64,000 nucleotides of DNA from contig JAOUOT010000003.1 of the NCBI GenBank assembly GCA_029880265.1, positions 62,001 to 126,000 on the forward strand, read 5' to 3'. The notes under the pieces were generated by a model, which saw only the letters and a program-made list of their open reading frames with translations, searched no databases and was not told where the DNA came from. Shown piece by piece: positions 8,855 through 18,111 of this stretch (position 1 is its first letter; the number at the start of each line of letters is the position of its first letter). Both the position numbers and the translations under genes were made by a program. This DNA is from Spirochaetia bacterium (GTDB taxonomy: Bacteria > Spirochaetota > Leptospiria > Turneriellales > JAOUOS01).

Positions 8855-9448
8855 CTATTTTTTTCTAAAGTCGTTTAAGTTAAATAAAGAAAAAAGCTCG
8901 ACGCCTTCTTTTTTAAGATTATCAAAGCCGCCTTCTATTCTGTCAAGCACAGAAAAAGCGTAACGCGCCCTGATACCTTCTTGCCGAAGGGCCTCATTTG
9001 CCTGCAAAGTTGAGCCGCCCGTGGTTATCACGTCGTCAATTAAGATAACTTCTTTTTTAACCGCCGCGTCAATAAGACCCTCTATTCTTTTTTTGCTGCC
9101 GTGATCTTTTTCTTGCTTTCTTACAATTAAAGGATAGAGCTTCTCTTCTGTTTCTGAAGTTAAAAGCGCCAAAGCGTAAATTATAGGGTCAGAACCCATC
9201 GTCAAACCGGCCGCCCCCGAAGGAACATCGTTTAGTTTTTCGCGAATTAAAGAATAGATTAAAAATGCGGTCATTTTTAAATAAACGGGATTTAATAACG
9301 TCTGTTTTAAATCAAAATAATAAGGGCTTTTTTTTCCCGAGGCCAGAGAAAACATATTTTCATGATCTTCTTTGTAAGAGTATTTTTCAATCGCTTTCAT
9401 TAAAGACGCTTTGGTTTTTTGAATGTCTTCAGGTAAAATATCGTTCAT
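8855..9448 (-). CDS. pyrE: orotate phosphoribosyltransferase
   Basis: This is a type I phosphoribosyltransferase of 197 residues. The PRPP-binding loop is VILIDDVITTGGSTLQANE. The N-terminal SLASGKKSPYYFDLKQTLL is the PyrE orotate-side hood, and a lysine-rich flexible loop follows (IVRKQEKDHGSKKRIEG). It converts orotate and PRPP to OMP in pyrimidine synthesis, in the cytoplasm. Its ATG overlaps the mqnD stop by four bases (ATGA). No other pyr gene is nearby, and no attenuator or PyrR site was seen. Confidence 0.92.
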   Translation of the reverse strand: MNDILPEDIQKTKASLMKAIEKYSYKEDHENMFSLASGKKSPYYFDLKQTLLNPVYLKMTAFLIYSLIREKLNDVPSGAAGLTMGSDPIIYALALLTSETEEKLYPLIVRKQEKDHGSKKRIEGLIDAAVKKEVILIDDVITTGGSTLQANEALRQEGIRARYAFSVLDRIEGGFDNLKKEGVELFSLFNLNDFRKK

Positions 9449-10272
9449 AAATTCATCGCCTCGACTTCTCGATAAAATTCTTCAATCGCCTCGCGCGATT
9501 TTTTCGACAGCGAAACGGTATCTTCGTTTACATAAGTTTCAATATGTTTTTCGATCGTTTCTTTATCTAACTCTTGCGCATGACGCTTCATAAAGTTAAA
9601 AATATCTTTTTGATACACGCCTGTATTCATTTTTTTTTCTTCAAGAGCCCGACCAACGCTTTGTCTTAGTATCTGCGAGACCTTATCTTTAACAGACTCG
9701 TCAATTTCTTTCTTTATAAAGATGCCGCCTAATGGAATCGGCAAATCTTTTTCAACTTCCCAAAACGCGCCTAAGTCTTCAACCAAAAAAAAGTTTCTGC
9801 TTTTATACACAAAGCGGCCCTCGTGAATAACGACGCCTATATCTATCTGGTCATTTTCAAGATTTTTCATAATATCAGAAAAGATCATAAATCTTTTTTC
9901 AATTTCTTTTGAAGAAAGTCTCGTTTTTCTAAAATATTCAAACAAAAAATGCGCCGTCGTATCTTTACCGGGAATTCCTACGCGTAAAAAATCTTTTTCT
10001 ATCGATTCATTTTTCGACAACATTACCGGCCCTACGCCTGGGCCTATAGCCGACCCTGAAGGCAGTAAATCATAGTCTGCCCTCAGTTTTGAGGCCGCCA
10101 TAAACGAGGCCTTGACAATATCCCATTTTTTTGCTGCGGCCCCTTCGTTTAATTCTTGTATATCGCAAAAAGATATTTCTAAATTAATATCGAATTTTCT
10201 CTCATGCGCGGCGAAGTAAAAAGAAAAGGTATCGTTCGGGCAGGGGCTTATGGCGGCAGATAAAGAAATCAT
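9445..10272 (-). CDS. mqnD: 1,4-dihydroxy-6-naphthoate synthase of the futalosine menaquinone pathway
   Basis: This protein of 275 residues has the MqnD opening SAAISPCPNDTFSFYF, then SAIGPGVGPVML and a late DLPIPLGGIFIKK, all conserved in the family. MqnD turns cyclic dehypoxanthine futalosine into 1,4-dihydroxy-6-naphthoate. The organism therefore probably makes menaquinone by the futalosine rather than the classical Men route. MqnA is a paralogue with a similar fold, but the SPCPNDT motif points to MqnD. No mqnA, B or C lies nearby. It overlaps pyrE by four bases and follows a lipoprotein gene by two bases. Confidence 0.88.
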   Translation of the reverse strand: MISLSAAISPCPNDTFSFYFAAHERKFDINLEISFCDIQELNEGAAAKKWDIVKASFMAASKLRADYDLLPSGSAIGPGVGPVMLSKNESIEKDFLRVGIPGKDTTAHFLFEYFRKTRLSSKEIEKRFMIFSDIMKNLENDQIDIGVVIHEGRFVYKSRNFFLVEDLGAFWEVEKDLPIPLGGIFIKKEIDESVKDKVSQILRQSVGRALEEKKMNTGVYQKDIFNFMKRHAQELDKETIEKHIETYVNEDTVSLSKKSREAIEEFYREVEAMNL

Positions 10273-10274
10273 TT

Positions 10275-10766
10275 TTATTTGACTTTTGCAATCGCCGTAG
10301 AGGCCAGAAATTTTTGAAGACTTTTGCTGTCTATAGCCTCGGCTAAAAATAAATATTTTTTATTGGTCCATAGAATTCCGACGATCTCGTCGTTCTTTTT
10401 AAAATCAAATCGATAGTCTCTGGTTTTTTTTATATCGTAATAACGAAGACCTGATTTTAAAAGAGACTCTTTAACGGTCTCCCAGTTTTTCTGACTTATC
10501 TCGGGACTATCGCAATCCCATGCGGTTAACGAGGCCTCTGTGCCGTAATGAGCCGAAAGTCTCTGGTCAAATTTAATATCAAAAGAATTTTTAATTTCAA
10601 TGAAAACAGATTTATTGTTTTTAAATTCAGAAGGAAAAACTTCTTCTAAATTGTCTACCCGCAGGGTTACGTCGGTAAATACGCCGCCGCCCGAACAATT
10701 TAAGAAAAATAAAAATACAGCTATACGCGGTAAAAAGGCGATTTTCTTTTTGCGCCTTAAAATCAT
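10275..10766 (-). CDS. putative lipoprotein of unknown function
   Basis: This protein of 163 residues starts with a basic N-terminus (MILRRKKK), a hydrophobic stretch and the lipobox FLNC at about residue 24, so the mature protein would begin CSGGG. The remainder is a small soluble alpha/beta domain with no family I recognise. It sits inside a tight minus-strand run, 18 bases after rpe and two bases before mqnD, and is probably co-transcribed. No catalytic motif is evident. Confidence 0.65.
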   Translation of the reverse strand: MILRRKKKIAFLPRIAVFLFFLNCSGGGVFTDVTLRVDNLEEVFPSEFKNNKSVFIEIKNSFDIKFDQRLSAHYGTEASLTAWDCDSPEISQKNWETVKESLLKSGLRYYDIKKTRDYRFDFKKNDEIVGILWTNKKYLFLAEAIDSKSLQKFLASTAIAKVK

Positions 10767-10784
10767 GTTTACCCTGCAAGCCTC

Positions 10785-11441
10785 TTACTTGCCTTTTAAA
10801 ATTTCAATTTGAGCGCAAGGGTCGTCAGACTTAAAAACAAAAGAACCCGCGACGGCGATATCGACCTGGGCCTCTCTAAGCATAACGGCATTATCTGCGT
10901 TTACGCCTCCGTCTACTTCAAGCAAAGGAAAATGATCTGTTTTTTCAGAAAGAGACTTTCTTAATTCGTTAAACTCGGCGATTCTGGCCAAACTATTCGG
11001 CAAAAAACTTTGTCCATAGTAGCCCGGTTCAACCGTCATGATTAAAAATAAATCAAAAAACGTATAAATATCTTTTATAACCGCAATGGGCGTCGACGGA
11101 TTTAACGCAATGCCCGGCTTTATGCCGCTTTTTCTAATTTGTTCGGCTAACCGCACGGGAAATTTAGTCGCTTCATAATGAAACGTGATATTATGCGGCT
11201 CAAGCGGAATATATTTTAAGACTTCAGCCTCGGGATTTGACGTCATTAAATGAACGTCAAGCGCAATGGTCGTTTCTTTTTTAATGGCGGCGCTTATCTG
11301 CTCGCCAAAGGTTATAGGCGGCACAAAATGACCGTCCATAATATCAAGATGAATAAAATCGGCCGCGTTTATATCAAGCTTGCCAAGCGATTCTGAAAGC
11401 TTCGTTAAATTCGCCGCTAATATTGAAGGGGATATTTTCAT
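10785..11441 (-). CDS. rpe: ribulose-phosphate 3-epimerase
   Basis: This is a TIM-barrel epimerase of 218 residues for the pentose phosphate pathway. Visible are the opening ISPSILAAN, the metal-site HLDIMDGHFVPPITFG, DVHLMTSNPE, TFHYEAT, ALNPSTP, the MTVEPGYYGQSF loop, and the final VDGGVNADNA...VAGSFVF phosphate site. All expected histidines and aspartates are present. The ATG overlaps the stop of the PASTA gene by four bases. Coupling between rpe and a PASTA protein gene is the conspicuous local feature. Confidence 0.95.
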   Translation of the reverse strand: MKISPSILAANLTKLSESLGKLDINAADFIHLDIMDGHFVPPITFGEQISAAIKKETTIALDVHLMTSNPEAEVLKYIPLEPHNITFHYEATKFPVRLAEQIRKSGIKPGIALNPSTPIAVIKDIYTFFDLFLIMTVEPGYYGQSFLPNSLARIAEFNELRKSLSEKTDHFPLLEVDGGVNADNAVMLREAQVDIAVAGSFVFKSDDPCAQIEILKGK

Positions 11442-12553
11442 ATTTCTGCTCCGTCTAAGGTAATGATTTTTGCCGGTTTATCTGGTATTTTTCTTTTAGA
11501 AACATAGCCTTTGTAAAATACTATCTTTTCTTTGGGATTATAAAAAACAGGTATGGGCCTTTTTTCTATTTTCAAAAAAGCGTCTAAGTTGATATTCTCT
11601 TTGTCTTTAGAAATCGCATTTTTATCGTTTTTCGGCGCTGTTAATTCGTCTTCAAGCAAAGCCCTTCTTAATGTATAAACCCCTTCGGGAATATTTTCTT
11701 CTTCTGGGTCTAACCATCTATATCGAAAAGGATAATTTTTTTCATCGTCTTCATACCAAAATTTTCCTATTCGGGCCAACCATCCCTTTTTTGAACCCGA
11801 TTTATCGTCTTCTACAGATAATACCTTGCCGTGCAGATTTTCATTAAAAACTCTTTTGGTTTCTATTCGAAGCGGTCTTTTCTTAAGATAAGCCAGTTTT
11901 TGAATAACATTAAGATCTGCGCCTTTTAAGTTTTCAAATTTTAATTTATAAGAAATCGCGTCTGGGCCCTCTGATACTAATATTGATATAGGAAAATCGG
12001 GAATTACCGGAGTTCCCGGCAATGGGTTCTGGGCCAAAATTTCGCCCTTAGGAGCATTGTCTAAAATGCGGGTGACAACTCCTATTTGTAAAGAATATTT
12101 TCTTTCTGCAACGGGAATATCTTTCAACAGACCCTCTACTAAATTTTCTGAAATACCCGTTATTTTGGGAATTTCAATTAGCGCTTTACTGCGATTTACC
12201 AAAAGAATCAACTTATCGCCTTCTTTAACAATTTCTCCCGGAGAAAGGTTTTGCGCCAGAATGTATCCCTGAGGATATTCCGTCGAATACGCATGATCAA
12301 TTTCAATACGAAAACCTTCGTCAAATAAAGCGTTGTACTCGTCAATAAACAACTTACCGATCAGATCAGGGGTTCTCAACTCAGATTTATCGGCAACGCG
12401 AAGTTTTATTACAATAAAGCCGGCAATAAAAAAGATAGAAAGTCCCGTAAAAAGAACCACAAATACGCGCAGTATGCTTTTAAAATACTTCAACCCATTT
12501 TTATCTTCGTTTGTCTTATTTTCAGCCGCTTGAAAATCAGGCTCGTTTTGCAT
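11438..12553 (-). CDS. membrane-anchored PASTA-domain protein
   Basis: This protein of 371 residues has a short cytoplasmic N-terminus, one transmembrane helix (about 30-52) and a periplasmic part with two to three PASTA modules: about 58-128 around TPDLIGKLFIDEY, about 130-195 around IPKITGISENLVEG, and a weaker third at about 196-270. The C-terminal 100 residues are charged and unclassified. PASTA modules bind muropeptides or scaffold cell-wall enzymes. Here there is no kinase or transpeptidase domain, so it is a stand-alone PASTA protein. It is the first gene of the minus-strand run that continues into rpe. Confidence 0.85.
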   Translation of the reverse strand: MQNEPDFQAAENKTNEDKNGLKYFKSILRVFVVLFTGLSIFFIAGFIVIKLRVADKSELRTPDLIGKLFIDEYNALFDEGFRIEIDHAYSTEYPQGYILAQNLSPGEIVKEGDKLILLVNRSKALIEIPKITGISENLVEGLLKDIPVAERKYSLQIGVVTRILDNAPKGEILAQNPLPGTPVIPDFPISILVSEGPDAISYKLKFENLKGADLNVIQKLAYLKKRPLRIETKRVFNENLHGKVLSVEDDKSGSKKGWLARIGKFWYEDDEKNYPFRYRWLDPEEENIPEGVYTLRRALLEDELTAPKNDKNAISKDKENINLDAFLKIEKRPIPVFYNPKEKIVFYKGYVSKRKIPDKPAKIITLDGAEI

Positions 12554-12638
12554 AAGTCAAAGATTGCTTTTTGCGATAAGCCGTAAACCGCAATTCTACC
12601 TGCATACACATTAGCATAATGAATTTGCGAGCGCTGCA

Positions 12639-12757
12639 ACGTATCAAAATACGTCGACTAAAGATTACTTAGTCTTGACAAAGCGGCTAAGCTTTTTTTT
12701 AGATCATACCTTAGATCTGTTTAGGATATCTCGCGAATTATGGCGCAAGATATCTCA
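12639..12757. repeat. cluster of short inverted repeats in a divergent spacer
   Basis: The 223-base spacer between the divergent PASTA and membrane-protein genes holds successive dyads: ACGTAT/ATACGT (12639-12654), GACTAA/TTAGTC (12656-12674), AAAGC/GCTTT running into a T-run near 12690-12705, AGATC/GATCT, and an imperfect GATATC-based dyad near 12725-12757. Any one is short enough to be chance. Their density is unusual. No gene or clear promoter was recognised here. Confidence 0.4.
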
Positions 12758-12776
12758 TAAACTAATAAAATAATAT

Positions 12777-13298
12777 ATGTTTAATAGTAAAACCAGACAA
12801 AATATAAAACCGCTTATTTTTGTATTTGCGCCCATATTCATTGTTTTATTTTTCATTTTATGTGTTTCTTGCAGATATTATATATTTGAAAATTACTTGA
12901 ATCTGATATTTTCTTTATTTGTATATGCGTTTGCCGGTTATTTTATAAAAGATCACGTATGGGAAGCCGAAATGCCCGGTTTTTCAATGTGGATTTTTTA
13001 CTTTATTTTTACGGGCGTCTTTTTTTCAAACCTTTTAGAGCCTAACATATTTCGATTTATCTATTTTATTTATAAGAAAAGCATTACGATTGAATATTTT
13101 AATAATTTCGTCTATTCAATAATCGCTTGGTCGGGTTGGGTTGTCTCTTTTTATTATTTTTCTAATATTATCTACAGAAAAAAACTACTGAAAAGAAAGT
13201 ATTTGTTGCCTGATTTTTTTATATGGATTTTTACTTATTTGATTTACCTGAATATTACAATATCGGTTATACACAGGCTTTTTAAGAAACAATTTTAA
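12777..13298 (+). CDS. hypothetical polytopic membrane protein
   Basis: This hydrophobic protein of 173 residues has about five predicted spans, a basic N-terminus and a basic C-terminus. It is very rich in Phe, Tyr and Ile, and its codons are more AT-rich than those of the flanking housekeeping genes, which could mean recent acquisition or only membrane composition. No family motif was recognised. It converges on trmD. No Shine-Dalgarno sequence is obvious before the ATG. Confidence 0.55.
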   Translation: MFNSKTRQNIKPLIFVFAPIFIVLFFILCVSCRYYIFENYLNLIFSLFVYAFAGYFIKDHVWEAEMPGFSMWIFYFIFTGVFFSNLLEPNIFRFIYFIYKKSITIEYFNNFVYSIIAWSGWVVSFYYFSNIIYRKKLLKRKYLLPDFFIWIFTYLIYLNITISVIHRLFKKQF

Positions 13299-13339
13299 AC
13301 GGTCATCATGCCTTACCCGGCAATCGCCGCGATTTATAT

Positions 13340-14020
13340 CTATTGTTTTGTTTTTTTATCAGACGCCTCGTCGCGCCATTTTTTAATTTCATTATGGTTG
13401 CCAGAAAGAAGTATATCGGGAACTTTCATACCCTTGAAATCGGCGGGTCTCGTGTACTGAGGATATTCTAAATAATCAGGATGTTCAAACGATTCTTCTT
13501 TTAACGATTCAGGGTTTCCCATATACCCCGGAATGAGCCTCGCTATGGCGTCGATAAAAACTAAAGCGGCCGGTTCGCCGCCCGATAAAATAAATTTTCC
13601 CACCGATATTTCTTCGTCTGCCACATAATCTGCAACTCTTTGATCTACGCCCTCAAAATGTCCGCAAATTAACGTGACGCTTTCATATCGTAAATCAGAA
13701 TCTTCATTGAAAAATTCATGGTATTCTTTTAACTTCTTTTGTTCCATAATTGGAGCAGCCGCCGAAAGCAGTATTGTATAGGTTTTTTCTTTTTTTTTAA
13801 TATCTTCAAGAGCGCCATAAATGGGCTCAATCATTAAAAGCATTCCGCTTCCTCCGCCGTAAACGGCGTCGTCTACCTGCCCGTGTTTATTTACGGCATA
13901 GCTTCTTAAGTTTATAATTTCAACGATAAGATTTTTTTTTTCAATACATTTACCTAAAAGACCCTGTTTAAGAGGCGACTCAAAATATTCAGGATACAAC
14001 GTGATAATATTTATTTTCAT
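13340..14020 (-). CDS. trmD: tRNA (guanine37-N1)-methyltransferase
   Basis: This is a knotted SPOUT methyltransferase of 226 residues that makes m1G37 in tRNA to prevent +1 frameshifts. Recognised blocks are NIITLYPEYFESPL, the VDDAVYGGGSGMLL loop, the SAM-knot ICGHFEGVDQRV and the following EISVGKFILSGGEPAALV. It is the last gene of the rpsP-khpA-rimM-trmD operon, 10 bases after rimM. In most bacteria rplS follows directly; here the next gene is a convergent unrelated membrane protein. Confidence 0.96.
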   Translation of the reverse strand: MKINIITLYPEYFESPLKQGLLGKCIEKKNLIVEIINLRSYAVNKHGQVDDAVYGGGSGMLLMIEPIYGALEDIKKKEKTYTILLSAAAPIMEQKKLKEYHEFFNEDSDLRYESVTLICGHFEGVDQRVADYVADEEISVGKFILSGGEPAALVFIDAIARLIPGYMGNPESLKEESFEHPDYLEYPQYTRPADFKGMKVPDILLSGNHNEIKKWRDEASDKKTKQ

Positions 14021-14030
14021 AAACTACATT

Positions 14031-14615
14031 TCAGGCGATAAGCTCGCGAATGCCGGTTGTTAAAATCTCGCCCTTTTCAAAATTTATTTTATCTACATAA
14101 GGACTTTCAAGAGGCACCATAATGGTTTCTTTTTCTTTTATTAGGTATACGTTAAGCCATACTTGAGATCCCGATTGTTCAAGGCTTTCAACGCTGCCCT
14201 CTACATTTTGGGTTTGAGAATCTTTTACGATAAGATCAATTAAATGAAACAAATAATAATCGCTTTCTTTCGCGGAAAATTTTTTCTTCGCTTCTGAAAG
14301 CGTAATTCCTAAATATAAGCTTTTTAATTTTTCGGCCCTATCGCGGTCTGCAATATCTTTTAGTTTTAATAAGATGAGACGATTACCAATCCATTTTGCT
14401 GAAATCAGTATTTGTTTTGAATGACGTCTGGGATTGATTAAAAATCCGTCTTGCGTGCTTTCACACTCATATAGATCTAAAGCGCTGTTTACGGGCATCA
14501 TTGAAAGAAGACTACCAAAGCATGTAACCCGCATTTCGCCTAATATACCCTTAGGCGACTGTATTCTGCCTAAATTGACGACTTTTTGATTTTCAATATC
14601 TTTATTATTCGTCAA
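14031..14615 (-). CDS. rimM: 16S rRNA processing protein RimM
   Basis: This protein of 194 residues has the N-terminal RimM beta-barrel (VNLGRIQSPKGILGEMRV) and a C-terminal PRC-barrel (around DYYLFHLIDLIV and the terminal TIMVPLESPYVDKI). It binds ribosomal protein S19 during 30S head maturation. The start is TTG at 14615, overlapping khpA by 11 bases; the next ATG lies after the conserved first motif, so TTG is probably genuine and coupled to khpA termination. Confidence 0.92.
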   Translation of the reverse strand: MTNNKDIENQKVVNLGRIQSPKGILGEMRVTCFGSLLSMMPVNSALDLYECESTQDGFLINPRRHSKQILISAKWIGNRLILLKLKDIADRDRAEKLKSLYLGITLSEAKKKFSAKESDYYLFHLIDLIVKDSQTQNVEGSVESLEQSGSQVWLNVYLIKEKETIMVPLESPYVDKINFEKGEILTTGIRELIA

Positions 14616-14892
14616 TGATTTCTAATAAAACTTTGTTGTATTTCTCGGCAACGCCGTCTTCTGATACAATTTTTTTTACAGATATCGAATTCAAGAGTAC
14701 CCTTAAAGCTTTAGCTATTCTGCCGCCTTTGCCGATAACAGAACCGGTATCTTCTTTATTTACGCGAAGTTCAATCACTAAAGACGAAGGACCCTTAACA
14801 GGAACAATTTGAAAATCTTCAGGGTGCTTTACCAATTCTTTTACTACATACTCTACCAAACCGATAGGATCTGATTTAATTACATTTGTCAT
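14605..14892 (-). CDS. khpA: KH-domain RNA-binding protein KhpA
   Basis: This single KH-domain protein of 95 residues carries the GxxG loop in VIGKGGRIAKALRVLL. KhpA proteins lie between rpsP and rimM in many bacteria and bind RNA, often together with KhpB. All parts of the usual small protein are present. Gene order supports the call: 28 bases after rpsP, overlapping rimM. Confidence 0.93.
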   Translation of the reverse strand: MTNVIKSDPIGLVEYVVKELVKHPEDFQIVPVKGPSSLVIELRVNKEDTGSVIGKGGRIAKALRVLLNSISVKKIVSEDGVAEKYNKVLLEIIDE

Positions 14893-14920
14893 TTGAATAT
14901 ACTAATACCTTAAATTATTT

Positions 14921-15247
14921 TTAAGCTTTTTTTGCTTTCTTTTTACTATTAGCGGTTTTTTTCTTCTCTGCTTTTCTTTTTTCTTTTTCGATCATGTAGT
15001 TCTTCCACAAGCCGTCTTTCGATAAGATTTTTTTAACAGTCTCAGTCGGCTGGGCGCCTTTGCCGAGCCAGTTTAATATTTTTTCTGATTCAAGCCTAAC
15101 CTGCGCTTCTTCTGACATAATGGGATGATACAAACCTAATATCTCAAGAAATCTACCGTCTCTTTGTTTTACGTTGGCAGCCGCTACAATTCTATAAAAC
15201 GGTCTTTTTTTTGTGCCAAATCTTTGCAATCTGAGTTTAACTTCCAC
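14921..15247 (-). CDS. rpsP: 30S ribosomal protein S16
   Basis: This protein of 108 residues has the S16 core KLRLQRFGTKKRPFYRIVAAAN...GRFLEILGLYHP and a lysine-rich C-terminal tail of about 20 residues that is longer than usual. Translation starts at GTG (15247), set by an excellent GGAGG five bases upstream. It is the first gene of the operon with khpA, rimM and trmD. A TTGACA occurs about 70 bases upstream on the same strand, but I found no convincing matching -10. Confidence 0.95.
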   Translation of the reverse strand: MEVKLRLQRFGTKKRPFYRIVAAANVKQRDGRFLEILGLYHPIMSEEAQVRLESEKILNWLGKGAQPTETVKKILSKDGLWKNYMIEKEKRKAEKKKTANSKKKAKKA

Positions 15248-15494
15248 AGTTCCTCCGGGAAAATTTAAATTTAATATGATTGACGGTTTCCATTATTTTG
15301 TCAGACTGTCAACATATTTTCGGTTTGAGAATTTAGATTTGTGATTTTTTTACAATATCTATGCCTGTATTTTTTTATAAAAAACGGAGGTTTATATTAA
15401 TATATACAAGGTTCACCTTAGAAACAATATTAGACAGAAAAAAAGATTTATACATTTTTTTTTTAAGCCGTAATTATAATAAACCGAGCAAAAT

Positions 15495-16508
15495 ATGAAA
15501 ATAACTGCATTAGGGGTCAATAGCGCATTTTCTTCCGGAGAATATGTAAAAAGCGTGTCTTTAGAAGCGATAAATCATGAACTTAAGAAAATAGTGCACT
15601 CCAAAAAGAAAAACGAACCTATCCCCATAAAAGACATTATAAAAAACCTGTCATCGGCGGCTGAAACAATGTATAAGCCTAAATGGCAGTCTAATTTTAT
15701 CTTAGAGTTTGAAAAAGAAAACGGAAATCCATATCGCCTGGTTCTTGATTTTGGCAGCGATTTCAGGCATTCACTTCAAGGCGCCGGATACAAACTAAAC
15801 GATATTGACGGCTATTACTGCAGTCATCCGCATGCCGATCATATTGGCGGCATTGAAGGCGTCGCTCTTTCGCATATTTTCAACCCGTATTTTAAAGAGG
15901 GAAAGCTCGAATGGCTCAAAAACGAGACAACAAATGAAATTGACTTGATAGCAAAAAGGCTGTCAAACGGCGAACAAATTCCCGAAAAATATAAACCTGA
16001 TTTATTTGGCCACAAAAGCGTTCTTAATGAATTATGGTCTGCGGCAAGACCTGGCTTAGAAACAATTCAAGGGGTTACCGACGTAAATCTGCATACATAT
16101 TTTAACGTAAAATATATGCAAGATAACAGACCCATCATATTTGACGACGCCGAAAGAAAATGGAGCATTTACACCGTTACAAGCGTACATGTAAACGCGG
16201 GATACCGCCAAATGCCTTCTTATGGTCTCATGTTAGAATCAAGCGACGGAAAAATTATTTATATGCCCACCGATACCCAGTTTATGACCCCGCGGCAGGT
16301 AAGTTTATATTACGAGAAAGCGCATGTTGTTTATCAAGATTGCGAAACGGGGCCCCGCTCTGAAGTACATCCGCATCTTGACGATTTGAAAACGCTATCG
16401 CCGCATCTTAAGAAAAAACTAATATTATATCATTATGGAGCCGAGCCAGAAACCGAACCCGACGAATTTAAAGAAATCTTAAAAACCGGTACCACGCATG
16501 AATATTAA
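15495..16508 (+). CDS. metallo-beta-lactamase fold hydrolase
   Basis: This protein of 337 residues has a complete MBL metal site: SHPHADHIGG (the HxHxDH motif), VHVNAGY, PTDTQF and the late histidines in VHPHLDDL and LYHYG. The layout, with LVLDFGSDFRHSL before the first motif, recalls RNase Z / cAMP phosphodiesterase / PqsE-like members. The substrate cannot be assigned, and the exosite features of RNase Z were not clearly seen. It is a lone plus-strand gene that converges on the aldehyde dehydrogenase with 18 bases between them. No clear ribosome binding site. Confidence 0.75.
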   Translation: MKITALGVNSAFSSGEYVKSVSLEAINHELKKIVHSKKKNEPIPIKDIIKNLSSAAETMYKPKWQSNFILEFEKENGNPYRLVLDFGSDFRHSLQGAGYKLNDIDGYYCSHPHADHIGGIEGVALSHIFNPYFKEGKLEWLKNETTNEIDLIAKRLSNGEQIPEKYKPDLFGHKSVLNELWSAARPGLETIQGVTDVNLHTYFNVKYMQDNRPIIFDDAERKWSIYTVTSVHVNAGYRQMPSYGLMLESSDGKIIYMPTDTQFMTPRQVSLYYEKAHVVYQDCETGPRSEVHPHLDDLKTLSPHLKKKLILYHYGAEPETEPDEFKEILKTGTTHEY

Positions 16509-16526
16509 ATCGTTTTGATTATAGTC

Positions 16527-18110
16527 TTAAAATTTTCTAAACAATAATAAAAATTCTTTTATAAACTTTAGCATAATAGCGGGTTTGCGCCAAAAATCTT
16601 TTTTTATGTATGATTTAAAAGCGTCATATTTATTTGCGGAACTCGGGAACCACCACAAATCTCTTTTTAGAGGCAACACATCATAATTAATATGCTTAAG
16701 TTGAGCCATTGATCTTGGCCCCCACGCACCGTGAGATACGCCGATACCGCTTTTTTTTATGCCAAGCCAAGGCGCGCGGCTTACAGCCTGCGTGTATAAA
16801 TGGTCATTGATTAAAACAGTGCCTGCCTCTAATTTAGAGGCTATTTTTTTGGCTAAAGAATGATTTTTTGTCCAAATTGAAGCGTTTAACCCATAATCAG
16901 AATCATTGGCAAGATCAATTGCTTCTTGAATACTTGATACACCCATTACCGGCAATATGGGGCCAAATGTTTCTTCTTTCATGAGTTTCATGGAATGATT
17001 TACGTTTACGACAACAGTAGGCGGTATATACCAGCCCGCCAAACCTTTTTGCGGAAGACCTCCTGTTAAAATTTTGGCTTTCTTTGAGGCTTCGCGAAGA
17101 TGCGCCAATATTTTATCATATTGAAATTTTGTGGTAATGGGCCCGATATCATAATCGCTTGGATATTCAATGTAACTTCTTAATTTTTTTGCTTTATCAA
17201 CGAGCATTTTAATAAATTTTTCTTTTACTTTATTCGATACATAAATTCTTTCAACAGCGGCGCAAGATTGCCCCGAAATAAAACATCCGTTAAAAATAGC
17301 GCCGTTTGCGGCTCTTTCTAAATCGGCGTCTTCTAAGACAATCATGGGATCTTTGCCGCCAAGCTCGAGAGTTACAGAAGTTAAATTCTCGGCGGCTTTC
17401 GCCATAATTCGCTTACCTACCTCTACAGAACCCGTAAATGTTATATGCTTCCATGGATATTTTGTAATTTCTTCGCCAGCCTCTTTACCGCCTAAAACAT
17501 TTTGAAAAATATTATCGTCGATACCTGCGAATCTTATTATTTCTTCAATTTTCAAACTGACCAGAAGCGTTTCAGGGGACCCTTTCAGTAAAACCGAATT
17601 GCCGGCCAATAAATTTAATATAATTTCTCTAAAAGGAATTTGAAAGGGATAGTTCCATGGAGATATTACGGCAACCGGCCCTTTTGGCATATAAGCGACA
17701 TAAGATTTTTTATTTATTGTAAGTTTATTTTTAAGATTAATTTCTTTATCTGAAAGATACCTTTCGGCTCTTTTTACAAAAGTATCGATGGTCGATATCA
17801 CCGGATATATTTCGCTCATAATTACGTCTGTCTTTGATTTGCCCGTATCTTTAGAAATTAAATTCACAATCTCGTCGATATTCACAAGAATACTTTCTTT
17901 TATCTTTAATATTTTTATTTTTCTCCTTTTTAACCCGTATGAAGCCCATTCTTTTTGGCCTTCGGTTAATTTCTGAAAAATATTTTTTATTTCTTTAACG
18001 GGAGTTTCAATAATCTCGTCGATTTTCTCGCCAGTTTTCGGATCATAAACCGGAATTTTTTTATATTTGCTTTCTGATTTGGCTTTTATATCTGCCTTGA
18101 TTTTTTTCAT
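16527..18110 (-). CDS. NAD(P)-dependent aldehyde dehydrogenase
   Basis: This is an aldehyde dehydrogenase of about 527 residues. It has the oxyanion Asn in SPWNYPFQIPF, the cofactor glycine motif FTGSVEVGKRI, the general base in TLELGGKDP, and the catalytic Cys in GQSCAAVERIYV. The sequence is nearest succinate-semialdehyde or medium-chain ALDHs; the substrate is not determined. The ATG at 18110 follows the stop of the GGDEF/EAL gene after one base and is preferred over an upstream TTG at 18161. The coupling implies co-expression with a c-di-GMP protein. A C-terminal extension of about 40 basic and aromatic residues is unusual for the family. Confidence 0.88.
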   Translation of the reverse strand: MKKIKADIKAKSESKYKKIPVYDPKTGEKIDEIIETPVKEIKNIFQKLTEGQKEWASYGLKRRKIKILKIKESILVNIDEIVNLISKDTGKSKTDVIMSEIYPVISTIDTFVKRAERYLSDKEINLKNKLTINKKSYVAYMPKGPVAVISPWNYPFQIPFREIILNLLAGNSVLLKGSPETLLVSLKIEEIIRFAGIDDNIFQNVLGGKEAGEEITKYPWKHITFTGSVEVGKRIMAKAAENLTSVTLELGGKDPMIVLEDADLERAANGAIFNGCFISGQSCAAVERIYVSNKVKEKFIKMLVDKAKKLRSYIEYPSDYDIGPITTKFQYDKILAHLREASKKAKILTGGLPQKGLAGWYIPPTVVVNVNHSMKLMKEETFGPILPVMGVSSIQEAIDLANDSDYGLNASIWTKNHSLAKKIASKLEAGTVLINDHLYTQAVSRAPWLGIKKSGIGVSHGAWGPRSMAQLKHINYDVLPLKRDLWWFPSSANKYDAFKSYIKKDFWRKPAIMLKFIKEFLLLFRKF

Positions 18111-18111
18111 T

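Noticed and set aside
12688-12706. AAAGC/GCTTT hairpin with a T-run, considered as a plus-strand terminator
   Set aside because: No plus-strand gene precedes it; the stem is weak.
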